Assembly (NCBI RefSeq): GCF_001969855.1
Contig: NZ_MRBL01000005.1
Span: 205,007 to 269,006, forward strand
Reading direction: 5' to 3'
Source: Bacillus haynesii
GTDB lineage: Bacteria; Bacillota; Bacilli; Bacillales; Bacillaceae
Length of the DNA stretch: 64,000 nucleotides
The notes below the pieces were generated by a model that saw only the letters and a list, made by a program, of their open reading frames with translations, ran no database searches and was not told the DNA's origin. Every line of letters begins with the position of its first letter. Within the stretch, counting starts at the first letter, position 1. The translations under genes and the position numbers were made by a program. Shown piece by piece: positions 30,195-39,502 of this stretch.

Positions 30195-30225
30195 AGAAGT
30201 AGACCACAAACAAGGGGGTAACACA

Positions 30226-30705
30226 ATGGTCAAAGTTGAACGTTTGCTGATCAACTACAAAACGCTTGAAGAATTTAAAAAATTCAGGGAGTACGGGATT
30301 CAAGAGCTTTCCATGCTGGAGGACCTTGAAAGCAACATGATTGAAAACGACAGCAACTCACCGTTTTACGGCATCTATTACGGAAATCGGCTCGTCGCAA
30401 GAATGAGCCTGTATAAAGCGGATGGAAAATCAAACCAATACTTTGAAGAAGGCCAAGATTACCTTGAGCTCTGGAAGCTTGAAGTTTTGCCGGGGTATCA
30501 GCGCAACGGCTACGGAACGATGCTGGTGGAGTTCGCCAAATCTTTCGGACTCCCGATTCGCACAAGCCCGCGCGTCAAATCATCCGATTTTTGGAGCAAG
30601 ATGGGCTTTACACCGGTTAAATACGATATGGCCCGGGATAAAGGGGAAAATCCGCTCGTTTGGCTTCCTGTGAGCGAACCTAATCAAAGTTCTGAATCAG
30701 CATAA
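30226..30705 (+). CDS. ylbP: GNAT-family N-acetyltransferase YlbP
   Basis: Probable acetyltransferase of 159 residues. The acetyl-CoA loop appears as LEVLPGYQRNGYGTMLVEFAKS. It closely matches B. subtilis YlbP in sequence and length from ATG at 30226, which follows AAGGGGG. The substrate is unknown. It is convergent with gerR and shares a terminator with it. Confidence 0.88.
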   Translation: MVKVERLLINYKTLEEFKKFREYGIQELSMLEDLESNMIENDSNSPFYGIYYGNRLVARMSLYKADGKSNQYFEEGQDYLELWKLEVLPGYQRNGYGTMLVEFAKSFGLPIRTSPRVKSSDFWSKMGFTPVKYDMARDKGENPLVWLPVSEPNQSSESA

Positions 30706-30709
30706 ATGA

Positions 30710-30743
30710 AAAAAGCCGGCCGAAAGCGGATGGCCGGTTTTCT
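30710..30743. terminator. Bidirectional terminator between ylbP and gerR
   Basis: Hairpin GCCGGCC / GGCCGGT with an A-run before and a T-run after, so it can serve both convergent genes. Confidence 0.8.
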
Positions 30744-31347
30744 ATTTTTCAAGCTTCTCTAGATTTTCATTCGGCTCCGGCTGGAGCTTCGCCTTTTTAT
30801 TTCGTTCGTCTTCCTGAAGAACGACCATTTTTCGGGCTCTCTCCATGATTTCAATCAAGGCTTTATAATCCTCTTCCGTCAATTCAAGCCGTTTTTTCAG
30901 CGATTGATTTTCACTTCGCAGCTTTTCAACTTCCTGTTTCAGCTCATTGATTTCTTTAGCGAGCTTTTTCTTCTCATCTATAAAGTCTTTTTGAACCGGG
31001 GCTTCTTTCAGCTTTTCCAAGTATTGAATGACATCATCGAGCGTCAGATTTTCCGTATTGCTCCCGGAAACCGTTTTGACAGATCCAGGTAAGTTTGCGG
31101 AATGGATGCCGATTTTTTTGCGCAGCTCTTTGCGCTGCTTTTTTGCCAGCTCAATGCCTGATTGGTATTGCTTTCTGACAAAGGAATTCCAGCGGAATCC
31201 GCAGGCAGCGGCCGTTCTGCTTAAAGCCTTGCCCACTTCTTCAAAGGCTGAAAGCTGTGTGCCGCCTTCCCGAATGTGCCTTAAAACGACCTCAGCCAGC
31301 AATATATCTTCATCCTGTGTCCATGCATCCTGTCTTGTAATCGTCAA
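30742..31347 (-). CDS. gerR: Sporulation transcription factor GerR (YlbO, RsfA family)
   Basis: The 201-residue mother-cell regulator has an N-terminal Myb/SANT-like DNA-binding domain (about 5-60, [13 protein letters not shown] to [12 protein letters not shown]). A long coiled coil follows (about 110-165). In B. subtilis GerR is made under SigE and, with SpoIIID, switches early mother-cell genes off. The start is TTG at 31347, behind GGAGGGGG. A good SigE promoter lies just upstream. Confidence 0.9.
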   Translation of the reverse strand: MTITRQDAWTQDEDILLAEVVLRHIREGGTQLSAFEEVGKALSRTAAACGFRWNSFVRKQYQSGIELAKKQRKELRKKIGIHSANLPGSVKTVSGSNTENLTLDDVIQYLEKLKEAPVQKDFIDEKKKLAKEINELKQEVEKLRSENQSLKKRLELTEEDYKALIEIMERARKMVVLQEDERNKKAKLQPEPNENLEKLEK

Positions 31348-31365
31348 ATGTTATCCCCCTCCATG

Positions 31366-31393
31366 ACTTTATGAATTTACCTCATACATATGC
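31366..31393 (-). promoter_or_regulatory. SigE promoter of gerR
   Basis: On the minus strand, GCATATG (31387-31393), a 13-base spacer and CATAAAGT (31366-31373) fit the SigE elements KMATATT and CATANANT with one mismatch. Confidence 0.6.
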
Positions 31394-31455
31394 TGCTGAT
31401 AGAGTAGATAGACTATTTTCTTTTCAGGAAATAAAAGGATGAAGGGAGAACGGGT

Positions 31456-31490
31456 ATAAAAAAACACAAGACCTGAGGTCTTGTGTTTTC
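31456..31490 (-). terminator. Terminator of the ylbN-rpmF operon
   Basis: Near-perfect palindrome AAAACACAAGACC/GGTCTTGTGTTTT just after the rpmF stop, with T-runs on both strands. Confidence 0.85.
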
Positions 31491-31501
31491 ACTGTTGACG
31501 A

Positions 31502-31675
31502 TTAGTTGCTTTTTACGTCTTTTCCTTTGTATGATCCACATGCTTTGCAGACGCGGTGTGAAAGTTTCATCTCACCACAGTTTGGGCATTCTACCATACC
31601 AGGCACTTGCAATTTAAAGTGTGTACGACGAAGTCTTTTTTTCGTTTTAGAAGTTCTTCTAAAAGGTACAGCCAT
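31502..31675 (-). CDS. rpmF: 50S ribosomal protein L32
   Basis: Small basic ribosomal protein of 57 residues. It begins [13 protein letters not shown] after the initiator and carries two cysteine pairs (CPNC and CKAC), so it is the zinc-binding form. The ATG at 31675 gives the family N-terminus; the upstream in-frame start is not needed. It follows ylbN by 23 bp and ends in a strong terminator. Confidence 0.97.
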   Translation of the reverse strand: MAVPFRRTSKTKKRLRRTHFKLQVPGMVECPNCGEMKLSHRVCKACGSYKGKDVKSN

Positions 31676-31698
31676 TATTCCCACCTCCTTAAAGAGCG

Positions 31699-32214
31699 TT
31701 AAGATTCATCTTCTTGTTTTAAGAGCTTCCCGAGTCCGGCAAGTCTCGGATCGATCCGGTCTTTCCGGTCATCTTCTGTAATGACCTGCCAATCCTTGCC
31801 CTCCTGCGGAGCACCTTCTTCTTTTTGAACAGACTCACAAAAGATTTGCATAGGGATCTCAAGAAGGATTTCTTCTTTCACGACCGGAGTCAAGTCGATG
31901 AGGTCATCTTCAACAATATGGACGTCTTCATCTTCCAGTTCCTCGGTCTTATGAAATATAAACAGTTCTTTTGTAGAAATACTGAATGGATAACGAACAT
32001 CAACAAGCGTTCTTGAGCAAGGCAAGATCATCTCGCCTGAAATGGTAAAATCAAATGCAGCCTGCTTTGAGCGGATTTCCGCGCGCCCTTTCACCCGCAC
32101 CGGTGAAATGCTGCGGATTTCCGAGCTTTGAGAGAGTTCGCTTAAATCAACTGTTTCATCAAATTCAAAGTCTTTCTTCGGCATTTGATTCAGCTGATGT
32201 ATCGTCCATTTCAT
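31699..32214 (-). CDS. ylbN: DUF177 (YceD-family) protein YlbN
   Basis: Acidic protein of 171 residues (B. subtilis 172). YceD-family proteins are almost always encoded directly before rpmF and are linked to 23S rRNA or L32 handling; the exact role is unresolved. A conserved pattern is visible around [16 protein letters not shown] and [17 protein letters not shown]. It is transcribed from a strong SigA promoter at 32245-32273. Confidence 0.9.
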   Translation of the reverse strand: MKWTIHQLNQMPKKDFEFDETVDLSELSQSSEIRSISPVRVKGRAEIRSKQAAFDFTISGEMILPCSRTLVDVRYPFSISTKELFIFHKTEELEDEDVHIVEDDLIDLTPVVKEEILLEIPMQIFCESVQKEEGAPQEGKDWQVITEDDRKDRIDPRLAGLGKLLKQEDES

Positions 32215-32244
32215 TGTATCACCTCTGAGTGAGCAACAAACATG

Positions 32245-32273
32245 ATTATAGCTTTCATCATGTTTTTTGTCAA
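32245..32273 (-). promoter_or_regulatory. Consensus SigA promoter of ylbN-rpmF with an overlapping dyad
   Basis: On the minus strand, perfect TTGACA (32268-32273), a 17-bp spacer and perfect TATAAT (32245-32250). An 8-bp inverted repeat, AACATGAT/ATCATGTT (32239-32246 and 32257-32264), overlaps the -10 and spacer and could be an operator. Confidence 0.8.
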
Positions 32274-32431
32274 TATTTTTTCTTTACAGATATGCGCCTG
32301 CGCTTTTCATTCGTTGACATCGTGAACAACAATTCATACACTTAGAAAAAACGTTGTTTTCGCGAGGCGTCTGGACATTCCATGTGTAAATGTATCATAA
32401 CTATTTCAAGAGATGCAAGAGAGGTGAAAAA

Positions 32432-33682
32432 ATGAAAGCTGTCGGCCTTGTTGTGGAATACAACCCTTTTCATAACGGACATTTATATCATATAAAGGAA
32501 GCAAAATCAGAAACCCGGAGCGAAGTGGCGGTTGCCGTTATGAGCGGCTCCTTTTTGCAGCGCGGCGAACCCGCCATCGTCTCAAAGTGGGCGCGAACGA
32601 AAATGGCGCTCGCATCTTATGCTGATGTCGTCGTTGAACTCCCTTACATATTCGCCGTCCAAAAAGCGGAAACGTTTGCTGAAGGCGCCGTCTCGATTTT
32701 AAATGAATTAGGGTGTGCTTCTCTGTTTTTCGGAAGCGAGCACGGCGATATTGAGGCGTTTCTCAATACAGCCGCACACACGATAGAGCACGAAGACGGG
32801 CTCAATGAAGAAGCAAAAAAACAGATAGCGTTTGGGCTGAGCTACCCGCAAGCGATGGCAAAAGCGTTCCGGGCTGTAACCGGAGACAGCAGAAACATTG
32901 TTGACCTTTCTAAGCCGAACAACATTCTCGGATTCCATTATGTGAAAGCCATCATGCAAAAGCAATTAAGCATGAAGCCCGTAACCGTCAAGCGCCGTTC
33001 CTCAGGCTATCACGATTCGGCCTTCCCGGAAGCGGACCGAATCGCAAGCGCCACGAGCATACGCAAATCGATCTTTGAAACGGAAAGCCTTGCGGACAGC
33101 CGCTTCTACCTTCCAAAATCATCGGTCGATGAGCTCGAGGAATACGCCCGGACTTTCGGCATGTGGCACTCGCCTGAAGATTATTTCCCCTTTTTGAAAT
33201 ACAGCCTCCATACAATGGATACAGAAGAGCTGAAAGGGATTTATGAAGTGGAAGAAGGCCTAGAGCACCGCGTCAAAAAAGCGATCCGGAAAGCAGGCTC
33301 TTTTAAGGAATACATGGAGCTTTTGAAAACGAAGCGCTATACGTGGACGAGGCTGCAACGCATGAACACCCACATCCTCACAAAAACGAAGAAAGCCGAC
33401 GTTAAGCGCATGTTAAGCGAAACGCATCCGGCCTATATTAGACTTCTCGGAATGACGAAAAAAGGGCAGGCCTATTTGGCTGAAAAGAAAAAAAGCTTGA
33501 GCGTACCCCTTATGACAAAGACGGGATCTTTTTCCCACCCTTCCCTTCAGCTCGACATAAAAGCGGGACAAGTATACAGCGCCCCGCTCAATGAGCCGGA
33601 GCGGACGATGTTGACAGAGCAGGAATATTCCCTTTCGCCGATCAGGTATAATGAAGACAGCCGGATATTTTTGCGCAAATAA
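32432..33682 (+). CDS. tmcAL: tRNA(Met) cytidine acetate ligase TmcAL
   Basis: The 416-residue enzyme (B. subtilis YlbM 415) uses acetate and ATP to make N4-acetylcytidine at the wobble position of elongator tRNA(Met). The nucleotidyltransferase HxGH signature is in VVEYNPFHNGHLYH near the N-terminus. Further parts of the fold include GSEHGDIEAF and KRRSSGYHD. The start is ATG at 32432, behind AGAGGTGA. It is divergent from ylbN. Confidence 0.95.
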   Translation: MKAVGLVVEYNPFHNGHLYHIKEAKSETRSEVAVAVMSGSFLQRGEPAIVSKWARTKMALASYADVVVELPYIFAVQKAETFAEGAVSILNELGCASLFFGSEHGDIEAFLNTAAHTIEHEDGLNEEAKKQIAFGLSYPQAMAKAFRAVTGDSRNIVDLSKPNNILGFHYVKAIMQKQLSMKPVTVKRRSSGYHDSAFPEADRIASATSIRKSIFETESLADSRFYLPKSSVDELEEYARTFGMWHSPEDYFPFLKYSLHTMDTEELKGIYEVEEGLEHRVKKAIRKAGSFKEYMELLKTKRYTWTRLQRMNTHILTKTKKADVKRMLSETHPAYIRLLGMTKKGQAYLAEKKKSLSVPLMTKTGSFSHPSLQLDIKAGQVYSAPLNEPERTMLTEQEYSLSPIRYNEDSRIFLRK

Positions 33683-33714
33683 AAACACCTGATGGACATC
33701 ATCAGGTGTTTTTC
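33681..33714. terminator. Bidirectional terminator between tmcAL and ylbL
   Basis: Hairpin AACACCTGATG / CATCAGGTGTT with A- and T-runs. It overlaps the end of both convergent genes, including the last codons of ylbL. Confidence 0.8.
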
Positions 33715-34724
33715 ACTTTATCTTCCAAATAATGAATCGCATCATCCATCGTGTCGACAGGGACGATTTTCATATCGGTTTTAATATCTTTTGCCGTTTT
33801 GACCGCTTCTTCATAGTTTGATCCTTTTTTTCCGCCTTCGTTCGGGGCAAAAAAGATGTCGGCTCCCGCTTTGTCTGCGGCAACGATTTTCTGGCTGATG
33901 CCGCCGATCGGACCGACTTTGCCTTCGTCATCGATCGTTCCGGTTCCCGCAATGTGGTGTCCTTTCGTCTCGTCTTCTTTTGTCAGCTGGTTATAGATCT
34001 CCATTGACATCATCAGCCCTGCCGAAGGGCCGCCGATGTTTTCAATGTCCATATCGACCTCCGGCTTCACCTTGACATTGCGGTCTGTGATGAGGGATAC
34101 GCCGAGTCCCGCTCTCTTCGGATCTTCTTTAAAAGTTTTCAGCTTCATCTCATATGTTTTTTCTTCTTTATCCCGTTCAACTACGATTTTCACCCGGTCT
34201 CCGGCTTTTTTTGATTCGATGTAGCGGACGAAGCTCTCCGCTGACCGGAACGTTTTTCCGTCCGCTTTTTTAATTTTGTCCCCGACTTGTATTTTTCCTT
34301 CTGCAGGCATGCCGCTGACGACCGACATGGCATATACACCGTTAAACGTGTAGCTGACTTCTTTTCCGGCCCGTTTATAAGCGGCGATCATCGCATTCTC
34401 CTGGGAATCTCTCATCATTTGCAGCTGGCGCTTCATATATTCCTGATCAGATTCGCCTTCTTGTTTGAAATTTTCTTCCGGAAGAATTTCGTGATAAGGG
34501 CGCACTTTTGCCCATATGTATGTAAGCGGATTTGCAGGGCCGACTTTAACTGTCATTAAAGAAAAGCTCCCTTTTTCAGGATAGCCGTTATCGACTTTAA
34601 TTAAAGGGTTCAGCTCGGTCGCTTCGCCAGGTTCGGTGATGTAATAAGGCAGCTTCACAAATGACAGCGCAGCCATGATGATAACGATCAATAATGCGAT
34701 GCGTATAATTCTTTTTTTCAGCAT
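33702..34724 (-). CDS. ylbL: Membrane-anchored Lon-like PDZ protease YlbL
   Basis: The 340-residue protein has an N-terminal membrane anchor (about 4-22), a PDZ domain (about 125-195) and a Lon-type protease domain. The catalytic dyad is Ser234 ([10 protein letters not shown]) and Lys279 ([12 protein letters not shown]), 45 residues apart, as in Lon. In B. subtilis YlbL has been implicated in degrading the DNA-damage checkpoint inhibitor YneA, with DdcP and CtpA. The start is ATG at 34724, behind GGAGGG. Confidence 0.92.
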   Translation of the reverse strand: MLKKRIIRIALLIVIIMAALSFVKLPYYITEPGEATELNPLIKVDNGYPEKGSFSLMTVKVGPANPLTYIWAKVRPYHEILPEENFKQEGESDQEYMKRQLQMMRDSQENAMIAAYKRAGKEVSYTFNGVYAMSVVSGMPAEGKIQVGDKIKKADGKTFRSAESFVRYIESKKAGDRVKIVVERDKEEKTYEMKLKTFKEDPKRAGLGVSLITDRNVKVKPEVDMDIENIGGPSAGLMMSMEIYNQLTKEDETKGHHIAGTGTIDDEGKVGPIGGISQKIVAADKAGADIFFAPNEGGKKGSNYEEAVKTAKDIKTDMKIVPVDTMDDAIHYLEDKVKNT

Positions 34725-35050
34725 GAAAATGTAACCCTCCATCTTTATTTTCACCGGCTCACATCTTGGGCCGGCTCCAAATTTTCAGCCTGCATGAATT
34801 CACAGATGTATGAAATACCTTCTATTGATGCTTATCAAGGAGAAGGGCTTCCGCGAGTTTTCAAAGCAGCTTCCGGTTCATTTGTTTCATCGCCGATCTG
34901 CAATCTGGTGGTCTAAAATGAGGACCAGCCTTCGTATAATGATAAAGAAGTTTCACGGAGAAGGCTTCCGTACAAATCGGGCAAGCTTTTCGTTTATTTT
35001 ATCATGATCCTGTTTCCAATGTGTATTCACAGCCGCAAAGGGGGTTAGAA
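34725..35050. other. Intergenic region between divergent ylbL and ylbJ
   Basis: There is no supported gene in these 326 bases. B. subtilis, as I recall, carries the patatin-like gene ylbK here; I see no trace of it. CGTATAAT (34933-34940) resembles a SigE -10 for ylbJ with one mismatch, but no clear -35 matches it. The 65-codon forward frame at 34810 has no ribosome site or recognisable similarity. Confidence 0.5.
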
Positions 35051-36264
35051 ATGGACATGTCAAAGGTAAAGACACTCATGATTGCCGTTTTGCTGCTTTC
35101 GTTTACAGCCGCCGTTATTACCCACCCGCAAGAATCATTTGACGCTTCTAAAAGTGGACTTGCCATGTGGTGGGAGGTCGTATTCCCTTCCCTTTTGCCT
35201 TTTTTTATTTTATCAGAGCTCTTGATCGGGTTTGGTGTCGTCAGGTTTGTCGGGCTGCTGCTCGAACCTTTCATGAGACCGGTGTTCCGCGTCCCCGGCG
35301 TCGGAGGATTCGTGCTCGCGATGGGAATGGCATCAGGAAACCCGGCCGGCGCAAAATTGACTTCAAGGCTGAGACAGGAGCGGCAGATTTCCCGGGTTGA
35401 AGCAGAGCGGCTCGCTTCATTCACCAACTCATCTAACCCGCTGTTTATTTTCGGAGCCGTTGCGGTCGGCTTTTTCCATAATCCTTCTCTTGGCGTCGTG
35501 CTTGCGGCGGCCCATTATTTGGGCAATTTCGCAGTCGGACTGACGATGCGTACTTACGGAAGAAAAGAAGAAAACCGCACCGCCGTGCGAAAGAAGCTTC
35601 CTGTGCCTTCAATTAAAGAAGCTTTAAAAGCACTCCATCAGGCAAGACTTGAAGAAAAGCGGCCGCTCGGCAAACTTTTGAGCGATGCTGTTATCTCTTC
35701 CGTCCAAACGCTGTTAATGGTAGGCGGCTTCATTATTCTTTTTTCGGTTTTTAATAACATTCTTTCTGTGATGCACATCACCGACATTCTTTCGCACGCC
35801 ACACGAATGATTTTGACGGCCCTTCAATTCCCCGGTGATTTTGATAAACCTTTATTATCGGGATTGTTTGAGATTACGCTCGGCAGCAAACTGGTCAGCG
35901 CAACGGATGCGGCGCTTCTCCAGCAAGCGGTGATCGTCAGCTTTATTTTGGGTTTCAGCGGCTTCTGTGTTCAGGCGCAGGTTGCCGGCATTCTTGCTGA
36001 AACGGATATTCGCTTTAAACCGTTTTTTATCGCCCGCATCCTCCAGGGAATTTATGCAGCCATCTTTGTTCTTATTCTTTGGAAGCCTCTTTACACATCG
36101 TTCTATTCCCCGACGGAGCCGGCCTTCTCCTTTCTGACGGCCGGGAAAACGGAATCTTTCTTTCTAGAGATGTGGAACACTTTAGCAGAGATCGGTCCGC
36201 TCCTTACGATCGGCACCCTTCTCATCTACATCATTCTTTATGCCAAAACCTACGCTCCTGCTAA

Positions 36265-36271
<7 letters not shown>
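35051..36271 (+). CDS. ylbJ: Sporulation integral membrane protein YlbJ
   Basis: Polytopic membrane protein of 406 residues, with about ten hydrophobic segments and two gate/nucleoside-recognition-like halves (VFPSLLPFFILSELLIG and MVGGFIILFSVFNNILSV). Conserved family stretches include GFVLAMGMASGNPAGAKL and SFTNSSNPLFIFGAVAVG. In B. subtilis it is a mother-cell SigE gene needed for proper spores. The start is ATG at 35051, with AAAGGGGG six bases upstream; the longer reading lacks support. Confidence 0.92.
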
Positions 36272-37333
<1,062 letters not shown>

Positions 37334-37427
37334 ACTTCCACCACTTTTTCTTAAAACTCGAAAAAAATCATTCCTATCTTATCATAAAGTGTTTTTTGGC
37401 ACAAACACCCAAAGTGCAAATTCATAT

Positions 37428-37457
37428 GTATAGCAAAAAGGCTCGGTGGTGATAATA
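37428..37457 (+). promoter_or_regulatory. SigF/SigG promoter of csfG
   Basis: GTATA (37428-37432), a 15-base spacer and GGTGATAATA (37448-37457) match the forespore consensus (GYATA, 15 bases, GGNNANANTR) at every defined position. Confidence 0.8.
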
Positions 37458-37460
37458 ATA

Positions 37461-37613
37461 GCAACAGCATCGATTGATGTTGTTGCCAACCGCGGAGAAG
37501 ACTTACGTTTCCCCATAAGTTCTTCCTCCGGTTTCTCCTCTCCCTTTGCCTTCTCCTTAATTTTTTTAAGGAATAGAAGGACCCCGCAGAGGTATTTCTG
37601 CGGGGATTTTTTT
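37461..37613 (+). ncRNA. csfG: Sporulation small RNA CsfG
   Basis: About 150-nt RNA predicted from its promoter and terminator. A 5' hairpin (GCAACAGCATC / GATGTTGTTGC) is followed by a long C/U-rich single-stranded stretch (about 37500-37555), a second hairpin (CCTTCTCCTTAA / TTAAGGAATAGAAGG) and a strong terminator (CCCCGCAGA / TCTGCGGGG, then seven Ts). B. subtilis encodes the forespore RNA CsfG in the same ylbH-ylbG gap, under SigF and SigG. Naming rests on recalled position and promoter class, not on a database search. The 5' end is inferred from the -10. Confidence 0.8.
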
Positions 37614-37626
37614 AACATAAACCAAG

Positions 37627-37899
37627 TCAGAGCCCGGCTTTATAGTCGTATTCTTTCGCTTTATCCTGCTTGGATTCAAACTCCATTTTCAAGAACGGTT
37701 TGTATGAAAGATCCACCTGTTTGACAAAAGAGTACGAACGTATTTTAGCGATGATTCTTTCGGCATCTTCAATATTGCAGTACACCACTACATATTTCAG
37801 CCGCTTTGAAACGTAATGAACATTTCCGAATTTCCTGAGCATTTTTGCCTGCTTCAAGGAGTGCAGCCAAACGATTAAGCCTTGACGCCTGATTTCCAA
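37627..37899 (-). CDS. ylbG: UPF0298 protein YlbG
   Basis: The 90-residue protein is similar throughout to B. subtilis YlbG ([29 protein letters not shown], quoted in pieces: [35 protein letters not shown]). The start is TTG at 37899 (LEIRRQG), backed by AGGTGA; longer readings run into the ylbF terminator. Function is unknown. It sits just past the csfG terminator on the opposite strand. Confidence 0.85.
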   Translation of the reverse strand: MEIRRQGLIVWLHSLKQAKMLRKFGNVHYVSKRLKYVVVYCNIEDAERIIAKIRSYSFVKQVDLSYKPFLKMEFESKQDKAKEYDYKAGL

Positions 37900-37936
37900 A
37901 TTGTTCACCTGCCTGTCGCTCTGTGCATGAAGTTCT

Positions 37937-37971
37937 ATAAAAAAACGAGACTCGGGGCGACCGAGCCTCAT
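37937..37971 (-). terminator. Terminator of ricF (ylbF)
   Basis: Minus-strand hairpin GAGGCTCGG / CCCGAGTCTC followed by GTTTTTTT, directly after the ricF stop. Confidence 0.85.
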
Positions 37972-38420
37972 CAGGAAACTTTACAGCCGCAGCTTCCGCC
38001 TGACCCGCAGCCGCCGCCGCAAGATGAAAGATTATCAAAATAAGGGTTTCCAGTCGGTACTTTGATATGTTTTGACACAGCATGACCGATTTCCACGCTG
38101 ACTTCATCAAGAATGGATTGCAGTTCGGTTTCCGCCTTTTTAAATTCGGCTACTGTACCGTGAAGGTCAAGCTCCCGTTTGATTTCCCTCATTTTCTTGG
38201 ATATCTCTTTATAATCAGGATGATACTTGCCAAAGCGCTGTACATCCTCATACTGTTCTTTTATTTTCGCAAACGAAGCGATAATGCGTCCGGCCTCTTC
38301 ATCTTCGCGGAGACGCTTGTAGCATTTTCTGTAATGTTCAGCTGCCTCAGATTGAAGAATCATGTTGGCCAAATCATATGCTTCATTTTGAAGCCGCAAC
38401 GATTCCATTGTGGCAAACAT
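37971..38420 (-). CDS. ricF: RicF (YlbF), regulatory iron-sulfur protein
   Basis: The 149-residue helical protein (B. subtilis 149) forms the Ric complex with RicA (YmcA) and RicT (YaaT). That complex binds [4Fe-4S] clusters, directs RNase Y-dependent mRNA maturation and supports sporulation, competence and biofilm. The C-terminal cysteine motif [18 protein letters not shown] provides cluster ligands. I chose ATG at 38420 (MFATMES), because GGAGGTG has good spacing for it; an ATG two codons earlier is too close. Confidence 0.95.
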   Translation of the reverse strand: MFATMESLRLQNEAYDLANMILQSEAAEHYRKCYKRLREDEEAGRIIASFAKIKEQYEDVQRFGKYHPDYKEISKKMREIKRELDLHGTVAEFKKAETELQSILDEVSVEIGHAVSKHIKVPTGNPYFDNLSSCGGGCGSGGSCGCKVS

Positions 38421-38489
38421 AGACATGCACCTCCAGCTATAGTGTAACACAAATCAGCCGTTTTCAAAAATGTCTATGCCGCCTCCGAA

Positions 38490-38621
38490 CTATAATTTTC
38501 CAAAAACTTCGCTTTCGCAAGCGGCATCGCGCCAATCTGATAAGCCCTTGGGCTTTGGTTTATGGGTGGCGCAACCAGCCAGCAAGAGGCACAGCAGCAT
38601 CACAAGCCAGCACTTCTTCAT
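38490..38621 (-). CDS. Small lipoprotein, 43 residues
   Basis: A short frame begins with ATG at 38621 behind AAGGAG (spacing about 9). It encodes a textbook lipoprotein signal: basic start (MKK), hydrophobic core, and lipobox LAGC with the modified Cys at residue 17. The mature part is only about 27 residues and polar (ATHKPKPKG, then GLSDWRDAACESEVFGKL), with one further cysteine. B. subtilis may carry a small gene (ylzH, recalled without certainty) at this position between ylbE and ylbF. Function is unknown. Confidence 0.7.
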   Translation of the reverse strand: MKKCWLVMLLCLLLAGCATHKPKPKGLSDWRDAACESEVFGKL

Positions 38622-38675
38622 CACAGATCAACTCCTTCACACCTAGCTTTACCAGAATGGCGCGATTTATCATCA

Positions 38676-38709
38676 TAAAAAAAGACTCAGGCTTAAATTA
38701 ATCCTGAGT
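38676..38709 (-). terminator. Terminator of ylbD-ylbE
   Basis: Minus-strand hairpin ACTCAGG / CCTGAGT followed by CTTTTTTT. It overlaps the last codons of ylbE. Confidence 0.8.
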
Positions 38710-38937
38710 GCGCATCGCATGAAACATTTGAAGCATCATCTGGGCCATCTGAATGCTGCCTGATAACTGGTTGACCCTGTGAGGAATCGTTTTTTCATAA
38801 AAGTTCATCATATCGAGATGAAAGGCTGACAGGTCATTCGGATTCCGTGAAAGCTTGCGGTACCAGACCGGCTGCTCACGGATGAACCGGCGGCGCTCTT
38901 CATCGGCGAACACATACTCCTGCACTTCTTTACGCAT
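38698..38937 (-). CDS. ylbE: YlbE-like protein
   Basis: The 79-residue protein matches the YlbE family (MRKEVQEYVFADEERRRFIR, YRKLSRNPNDL). Function is unknown. It lies 14 bp after ylbD with AAAGGAG before its ATG. Both appear to form a small operon. Confidence 0.85.
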   Translation of the reverse strand: MRKEVQEYVFADEERRRFIREQPVWYRKLSRNPNDLSAFHLDMMNFYEKTIPHRVNQLSGSIQMAQMMLQMFHAMRTQD

Positions 38938-38951
38938 GTCTGACTCCTTTC

Positions 38952-39350
38952 CTAATCTTTTCGGAAAGAAAACGGATGCTCGCCGCCGCTTTGATTCTGC
39001 TGTTTTTGGCTTCCGCTCGAAAACTGGCTGAGCAAGCTTTGCAGCGAAGAAATAGACTGGCTCATTTTATTGATCTGCTCATTCATTTGATTGGCATCCA
39101 TCTTTCGGACGGCCGTCACCATTTTCGAAATGAAATCATTTTTGCCGCCAGCGTCCGGCTCATTTTCTGCCGAAGCTTCTTTTTCCCTGTACGGATCCCA
39201 AATCGAATCGTCTTCCCCGAGCAAAACCCAGTTTTCATATACCTCCTGCCAACTTTTTTCTTGTTTCCGGACTTCGGAAATCAACTTAGGATGCCGTTTT
39301 ATAAATTGCTTAAATTCATTGATGGATGATTGTGCGTTTTGATTTGCCAA
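38952..39350 (-). CDS. ylbD: Putative spore coat protein YlbD
   Basis: The 132-residue protein of the YlbD coat family has a Gln/Ser-rich C-terminus (LLSQFSSGSQKQQNQSGG) and a central Trp-containing segment (EKSWQEVYENWVLLGEDDSIWDPY). The start is TTG at 39350, behind GGAGGGGGTG. The coat role is taken from the family name; nothing in the sequence proves it. Confidence 0.85.
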   Translation of the reverse strand: MANQNAQSSINEFKQFIKRHPKLISEVRKQEKSWQEVYENWVLLGEDDSIWDPYREKEASAENEPDAGGKNDFISKMVTAVRKMDANQMNEQINKMSQSISSLQSLLSQFSSGSQKQQNQSGGEHPFSFRKD

Positions 39351-39468
39351 CGTCTACACCCCCTCCGAAAACATATGCCTACTATAGTGTAATCCACCCC
39401 GGCAAAATGTGTTCGCCTAAAATTCCTCTTTTTACAGGAACAGTGAGCAGCCGACATTTAGGGGTTCT

Positions 39469-39502
39469 CAAAAAACGAAAAGCCCGGGTATTGTCCCGGG
39501 CT
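39469..39502 (-). terminator. Terminator of ylbC
   Basis: Minus-strand hairpin GAGCCCGGGAC / CCCGGGCTTTTC followed by GTTTTTTG, touching the ylbC stop codon. Confidence 0.8.

Noticed and set aside
34810..35007. Plus-strand frame between ylbL and ylbJ
   Set aside because: It has no ribosome site, no family resemblance, and would cover the likely ylbJ promoter.
37446..37724. Plus-strand frame of 92 codons through the csfG region
   Set aside because: It has no ribosome site, passes through three hairpins and a terminator, and overlaps ylbG. The region is better explained as the CsfG RNA.
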